From JABWAJ01 sp038323375 (GTDB lineage: Bacteria > Bacteroidota > Bacteroidia > Chitinophagales > Saprospiraceae): 64,000 nucleotides of DNA. Below are positions 59,720-64,000 of this stretch, one piece after another. Position numbers and translations under genes: made by a program. How positions within the stretch are numbered: position 1 is the stretch's first letter; every line of letters starts with the position of its first letter. Location of the stretch: assembly GCA_038323375.1 (NCBI GenBank), contig JBBQGV010000001.1:1-64000 (forward strand), read 5' to 3'. The notes under the pieces are model-generated. The model did not search any database. It was given only the letters and a program-made list of their open reading frames with translations, and was not told where the DNA came from.

Positions 59720-61870
59720 ATGATGAGGAGTATTTTTTCAACTTTGCTGCTCGGTTGCGCGTTGTGTGCGTGTCAGCAAGAAAAACCCGATGCTGCCGTT
59801 AATTACCCGCTTATGGAAGTTCAATATCCGGAAACTAAGGCCGTAGATCAAAACGACAATTATCATGGAACCGGCGTAGCCGACCCTTACCGGTGGCTTG
59901 AGGCCGACACCGCTGCCGATGTGGGGCAATGGGTGAAAACGCAAAACACCGTTTCATTTGGATATTTAGAAAAAATCCCGTTCCGCAAACAAATCCAGGA
60001 TCGCCTTACGGAATTGGTCAACTATCCGCGTTATTCATCTCCTTTTCAGGCCGGTGAATATTATTTTTTCTACAAAAACGATGGCCTCCAGAACCAGTCA
60101 GTCATTTACATCCAGAAAGGTTTGAACGGCCAGCCGGAAGTATTCATAGACCCGAACAAAATGTCGAAAGAAGGGACGACGGCCATCAACATCGTCGGCG
60201 TTTCTGACGACGATAAATACCTCGCGTATTCCAAACAGGAAGCCGGTTCTGACTGGGCGGAAATCCACGCGATGGAAATTGTCACCAAAAAGAAACTGCC
60301 GGATGTGCTGAAATGGGTGAAATTTTCAGGCGCTGAATGGCACAACGACGGCTTCTTCTACAGCCGCTACCCAGCGCCGGCGCCAGGTTCCGAGCTTTCC
60401 GGCAACAATCAGTACCATTCGGTTTACTACCACAAACTCGGCGAGGACCAATCGAAAGACAAACTCATTTATGAGGATCGGAAAAACCCCAACATGTACC
60501 ACAATTGCTCCATCACAGAAGACAATAAATACATCATCCTCTATGCCGCGCCCGGCACAGATGGCTATGCAGTTTATTTCCGAGAATTGGACAAGGACGG
60601 CCCGTTTAAGGTGCTTTTTGAAGGGTACGCCAACAAAAGCTCCGTTGTTTATCACCACAACGGCAAATTTTTGGTGCAAACCGACATTGACGCGCCCAAA
60701 TACCGCTTAGTGGAAGTGGATCCGGCGAAGCCACAAAAAGCAAACTGGAAGGAAATCATTCCCGAATCGGGAGACCTGCTTCAGGGCGTGAGCACCGGTG
60801 GTGGTAAGCTGTTTGCCAACTACCTGAAAAACGCCACCGACCGTTATTACCAGCTCGAATACGACGGCAGTGGAAAAAAAGAAATCCAGTTGCCCGGACT
60901 CGGCACCGCCGGGGGACTCGGTGCCCGGGAAAAATACAAGACGATGTTCTACACGTTCACGTCGTTTATTTACCCTTCTACCATTTTTAAATACGAGGTC
61001 GAAACCGGAAAATCTGAGCCTTTCTTTAAATCAGAACTGAAATTTAATCCGGAAGACTATGTCGAAAAACAGGTTTTTTACAAAAGTAAAGACGGCACGG
61101 ACGTTTCCATGTTCCTTGTCCATCGCAAAGACCTGAAAATGAACGGCCAGAACCCCTGCTACCTTTACGGTTACGGCGGTTTCAACGTGAGCCTGACGCC
61201 CGGCTTCAGCGCTACACGACTGCCCCTGCTCGAAAACGGCGGCGTATTTGCCATGCCCAACTTGCGTGGCGGTGGCGAATATGGAGAAGAATGGCACAAA
61301 GCAGGTATGCTGCTCAAGAAGCAAAACGTGTTCGACGACTTTATTGCAGCAGCAGAATACCTCATCGCCCAAAAATATACCGTAAAAGAAAAATTAGCTA
61401 TTGCGGGCGGTTCCAACGGCGGCCTGCTCGTCGGCGCGTGCATGACCCAGCGTCCTGACTTATTCGCGGTGGCTTTCCCTGCAGTGGGTGTGATGGATAT
61501 GCTGCGCTATCACAAGTTTACCGTGGGTAAAGGCTGGATTCCGGAATATGGCTCCAGCGATGACCCGGAGCACTTTAAAAACCTGTTGGCTTATTCGCCG
61601 CTGCACAACCTGAAGGAAGGCGTGTCCTACCCGGCCACCCTGATCACCACTGCCGATCATGACGACCGCGTGGTGCCTGCGCACTCCTTTAAATTTGCAG
61701 CGCAGCTCCAAAAATCACACAAGGGCAAGACCCCCGTGCTGATCCGTATCGAAACGAACGCGGGTCACGGCGCCGGTAAACCCATTGCAAAAGTGATCGA
61801 AGAGCAGGCGGATATCTGGTCGTTTTTCTTTTACAATACGAATTCGCCGGTGAAGTATCTGGCGAATTAA
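59720..61870 (+). CDS. Prolyl oligopeptidase (S9A) lipoprotein
   Basis: 716 residues with a lipoprotein signal (MMRSIFSTLLLGCALCAC), so probably attached to the envelope. The beta-propeller N-terminal part begins DNYHGTGVADPYRWLEADTA; the alpha/beta-hydrolase part carries the nucleophile GGSNGG (Ser 565), ADHDDRVVPAHSFK with the aspartate, and NAGHGAGKP (His 683). It should cut short peptides after proline. A strong terminator follows. Confidence 0.95.
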   Translation: MMRSIFSTLLLGCALCACQQEKPDAAVNYPLMEVQYPETKAVDQNDNYHGTGVADPYRWLEADTAADVGQWVKTQNTVSFGYLEKIPFRKQIQDRLTELVNYPRYSSPFQAGEYYFFYKNDGLQNQSVIYIQKGLNGQPEVFIDPNKMSKEGTTAINIVGVSDDDKYLAYSKQEAGSDWAEIHAMEIVTKKKLPDVLKWVKFSGAEWHNDGFFYSRYPAPAPGSELSGNNQYHSVYYHKLGEDQSKDKLIYEDRKNPNMYHNCSITEDNKYIILYAAPGTDGYAVYFRELDKDGPFKVLFEGYANKSSVVYHHNGKFLVQTDIDAPKYRLVEVDPAKPQKANWKEIIPESGDLLQGVSTGGGKLFANYLKNATDRYYQLEYDGSGKKEIQLPGLGTAGGLGAREKYKTMFYTFTSFIYPSTIFKYEVETGKSEPFFKSELKFNPEDYVEKQVFYKSKDGTDVSMFLVHRKDLKMNGQNPCYLYGYGGFNVSLTPGFSATRLPLLENGGVFAMPNLRGGGEYGEEWHKAGMLLKKQNVFDDFIAAAEYLIAQKYTVKEKLAIAGGSNGGLLVGACMTQRPDLFAVAFPAVGVMDMLRYHKFTVGKGWIPEYGSSDDPEHFKNLLAYSPLHNLKEGVSYPATLITTADHDDRVVPAHSFKFAAQLQKSHKGKTPVLIRIETNAGHGAGKPIAKVIEEQADIWSFFFYNTNSPVKYLAN

Positions 61871-61900
61871 GGAACGTGGGGCTTAGAGGTCTTAAATACA

Positions 61901-61942
61901 AAAGAGCTGTTAGCATCTGAAGTGCTAACAGCTCTTTTTATT
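61901..61942. terminator. Intrinsic terminator between convergent genes
   Basis: AAAGAGCTGTTAGCA (61901-61915) and TGCTAACAGCTCTTT (61923-61937) form a perfect 15-bp stem with a seven-base loop, followed by TTATTT. It sits about 30 bases after the prolyl oligopeptidase stop and could also act on the convergent CotH transcript. Confidence 0.85.
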
Positions 61943-61989
61943 TCTGTCCTGACTTTGAGGTCTCCAGCTAAAGCTGGCGACCACGGCGG

Positions 61990-63657
61990 TTAGGGTGCCA
62001 ATATCACCTTCCCTGCAGCCCCCGGAATCTTTCGGCCAAACAACTGCCAAAAATAAAGGCCCTGTGGGAATTGGCCATTTAACTCGATGGGGATAGGCAT
62101 TTCCCCGGAAAGGTCGTTTTGGCGGAGTACCAATCGCCCGGAGGCGTCGTATAGCAGAAAATCGTAAACCGGCGTCAATGTTGTCGAATTCGCGCGGCGG
62201 GGCAGAGTCACCCAAAGGCGTTCCTGAGCCGGATTGGGGTTCACACTTGCCGGCATAGGGGTGTTCTCTGTCGTATCGGTTTCCACAAGCAGCGTCATAT
62301 TCTGGTCTAACCAAGCCAAGCGGTTGGTTAGCCAGGTTCTCAAATAATTCATTTCTTCTTGATAGTTGTTGCCGATAAACGCATTGGGCCAAACATATTG
62401 TCCAAAAACCGGCCAACGCTGGAAGTTGCGCACCCGGGCTTGGGCAAGGAGGGCTTCATTGGTGTTGATTTCACCAAAGAGTGCAGCATTACTCCACTGA
62501 TTAGCGCGCAATTCGGCCCATCGTTCACCTACGCGGTTGCGGAAAGCCGGATCGCTCCACAAGCGCGTCCACCAGAAATGGATTACCCAGGCGTCACCGC
62601 CACAAATGAGGTTAAAATCTTTGGCCCAACCGGTGTGATCGGCACCGCCGCAGTAGTCGCCAATGCCCAGCGAGATATTAAAATCCCAGATGGGGCCCAT
62701 CCCGATTTTTCCGCCTTCATCGTCGCGGTGTTTGTAGAAATAGGCGCTTAGGCGGTAGCCATCCACATTTTTGCCGAGTTCCTGCAAAAGCAGGTAGTCC
62801 ACCCAGGTGTCCACCTCAATCCAGTCGGCGTAGTTGGCTGCGAAGTTTTGCGAGGCCAGCATGTTTTCAAAATTCGTGATGTGTTGCTGGATATAAGCTT
62901 CCTGTTCGGGTTGAATGTCTTCTTCTTTAGGGTAGTGGTACTGGAACCAGGTTTGTTGCCAACTGCCGGGAATGGGTGGATAAGGCGAAGCCCAGTTGCC
63001 GCCAAGGCCGCCGTCGGAGCCGTATTTGTCCATGCGCAGGATGTATCCGCCGGTGAGTGCATTGCCGCTGATGTCTTCCTCTTCTAATTTTTTTATCGCC
63101 ACGCGGTTCGCGTCCCGTTTCACCGTTTCAATCAAAGCGTAGACGCCTTTGTAATCGCCGTTGATGACCACTTCGCAATAGCGCGTTCGGGGCGACCAGG
63201 GCAAGGCGGTGCGTGCATAGGCATGCATGATGATGTCGCGCATCAGGGTTTTGTCGTTGAGCGGGGCGATCAGGGCCCAATCGCTTTCTTCGGGCATACC
63301 CAGCAAGGGCACGTTGAGGTCTTCGCCATTAGCGTCGCGGGTTTCGATGCCATAAGGTTTTTTCTCATAGCCCTGGGAAGAGGATCCACGCAATTCGATG
63401 CCGATGGAACCATTATAAGCATTAAACGGGCCGTTTATGTGGTTGATTTGGCCGGAGCCATTGTCAACGATGTTCATAGAAGCCGTGATTTTTGGCTCGT
63501 TAGGGATGCTCACACCAAAGGTATTGATGACCACAATCGGGAGGTTTGAGGTTGTGAGCGTTTGCGCAGAGAGGGAGATGAGGGAGAGGGAGAGGGAGAG
63601 GGAGAGAGAGAGGGAGCGTGTAAGTACGCGAGGAAGTTTGAGTAATTTTTTCATCAT
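61990..63657 (-). CDS. CotH-family protein with T9SS type A sorting domain
   Basis: 555 residues from the ATG at 63657; the open frame begins one codon earlier with TTG. The signal peptide hydrophobic core is a run of six Ser-Leu pairs coded by a CTCTCC microsatellite, then ISLSAQ. The CotH kinase domain includes ELRGSSSQGYEKKPYGIETR, NDKTLMRDIIMHAYARTALP, YCEVVINGDYKGVYALIETV and GPIWDFNISLGIGDYCGG. The last 85 residues, with VNPNPAQERLWVTLPRR and a final GLYFWQLFGRKIPGAAGKVI, form a type A sorting domain, so it is a likely T9SS client cleaved by PorU. CotH is a spore-coat kinase in Bacillus; the bacterial surface substrates here are unknown. Confidence 0.93.
   Translation of the reverse strand: MMKKLLKLPRVLTRSLSLSLSLSLSLISLSAQTLTTSNLPIVVINTFGVSIPNEPKITASMNIVDNGSGQINHINGPFNAYNGSIGIELRGSSSQGYEKKPYGIETRDANGEDLNVPLLGMPEESDWALIAPLNDKTLMRDIIMHAYARTALPWSPRTRYCEVVINGDYKGVYALIETVKRDANRVAIKKLEEEDISGNALTGGYILRMDKYGSDGGLGGNWASPYPPIPGSWQQTWFQYHYPKEEDIQPEQEAYIQQHITNFENMLASQNFAANYADWIEVDTWVDYLLLQELGKNVDGYRLSAYFYKHRDDEGGKIGMGPIWDFNISLGIGDYCGGADHTGWAKDFNLICGGDAWVIHFWWTRLWSDPAFRNRVGERWAELRANQWSNAALFGEINTNEALLAQARVRNFQRWPVFGQYVWPNAFIGNNYQEEMNYLRTWLTNRLAWLDQNMTLLVETDTTENTPMPASVNPNPAQERLWVTLPRRANSTTLTPVYDFLLYDASGRLVLRQNDLSGEMPIPIELNGQFPQGLYFWQLFGRKIPGAAGKVILAP
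63568..63616. repeat. Microsatellite coding the CotH signal peptide
   Basis: An almost pure GGGAGA run in plus-strand terms (CTCTCC on the coding strand) encodes the SL-repeat of the CotH signal peptide. A six-base gain or loss changes the signal length by two residues without shifting the frame; other changes shift the frame within the first 30 codons. Confidence 0.92.
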
Positions 63658-63904
63658 CAATCGTTATTTATATGATAATTGTTCGTTAATGTCATCATCA
63701 AAGGCCAATATCCTGCTTCCAGCGCTGCTTTTACACCTTCGATGAACCTGCAAGCAACAAAATTAAGCCGGATTCATTCCGATTTATTCAAAAACAGCAA
63801 GGAGAATTGCCAAACGGGAAAAACAGGTGCTCGAATGCGTATGGTTCTGCTCTTACGGGTATCGCTGAACGCTTCTCTGTTGCTTGTATCCCGCTGAACA
63901 GCGC

Positions 63905-64000
63905 TCAGTTGTACAGGTCAAACCCTATATCCTTCCGGAAATACTTGTTTTCAAAATCAATTTTCGCCGCATTTTCAAGAGAAACCGACAAAGCCTCCCC
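63905..64000 (-). CDS. 3' end of an unidentified gene (runs off the window)
   Basis: Only the last 31 residues and the stop TGA (63905-63907) are in the window: GEALSVSLENAAKIDFENKY followed by FRKDIGFDLYN. The frame is open to the edge and its codon use fits its neighbours. It is upstream of cotH on the same strand, with about 245 bases between. I cannot assign a family from this piece. Confidence 0.6.
   Translation of the reverse strand, partial: GEALSVSLENAAKIDFENKYFRKDIGFDLYN

Noticed and set aside
63679..63897. 72-residue plus-strand open frame
   Set aside because: Short, non-conserved-looking, and divergent from the minus-strand gene fragment and the cotH start; no support.

Overview
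The window looks like a chromosomal segment of a Bacteroidota bacterium, most likely of the Saprospiria (Haliscomenobacter/Lewinella-like) group. I infer this from gene families, not from a marker gene. The supporting families are: type IX secretion (T9SS) genes gldJ, porU, porV and two PorP/SprF-like proteins; proteins with T9SS type A and type B sorting domains; long-form NusB; BT_3928-type DoxX protein next to DUF1599; DUF4252; and -7 boxes of the Bacteroidota TAnnTTTG type. No rRNA, tRNA, CRISPR array, phage or recognisable transposase was seen.

Layout. 1-2300: hairpin repeats, pyrH and two secreted unknowns. 2413-6395: a 40-residue membrane microprotein, a polyprenyl-phosphate sugar transferase, a lipoprotein, a Gfo/Idh/MocA oxidoreductase and a small membrane protein. 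6624-14476: M14 carboxypeptidase, small membrane protein, yidD, pirin, a membrane-anchored unknown and a secreted protein made of four tandem repeats. 14477-15246: a non-coding patch packed with hairpin repeats. 15247-22249: a PorP/SprF + giant PKD adhesin operon. 22325-31406: two giant cytoplasmic-looking proteins of no family I recognise, transcribed together. 31602-33236: acyl-CoA carboxylase beta subunit. 33381-42402: T9SS locus (gldJ, porP-like, Uma2-type nuclease, porU, porV). 42518-46001: YgjP-type metallopeptidase, a broken ATPase/partner pair and a polysaccharide flippase. 46143-51169: pterin dehydratase, queE-nusB, BT_3928/DUF1599 and small membrane proteins. 51341-59543: penicillin acylase, an ECF sigma/anti-sigma/DUF4252/DUF4252 operon, a TonB-C-like protein, a STAS protein and a heparan-glucosaminide acetyltransferase-like membrane protein. 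59720-64000: prolyl oligopeptidase, T9SS-secreted CotH protein and the 3' end of another gene.

How it fits together. GldJ, PorU and PorV are core T9SS components. The window also holds probable clients of that machine: the PKD adhesin (type B sorting domain) and CotH (type A sorting domain). Most remaining extracytoplasmic genes are peptidases, lipoproteins or surface proteins.

The most distinctive feature is the non-coding DNA. At least seven hairpin-forming repeat families occur. One family of about 120 bp sits 0-5 nt behind the stop codon of five unrelated genes, always in the same orientation, with a sixth half-copy overlapping another stop. A second family of about 160 bp, with a spacing-conserved core and covarying arms, also starts exactly at a stop codon. 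The two giant genes and this stop-codon-linked repeat system are the best candidates for undescribed biology here.
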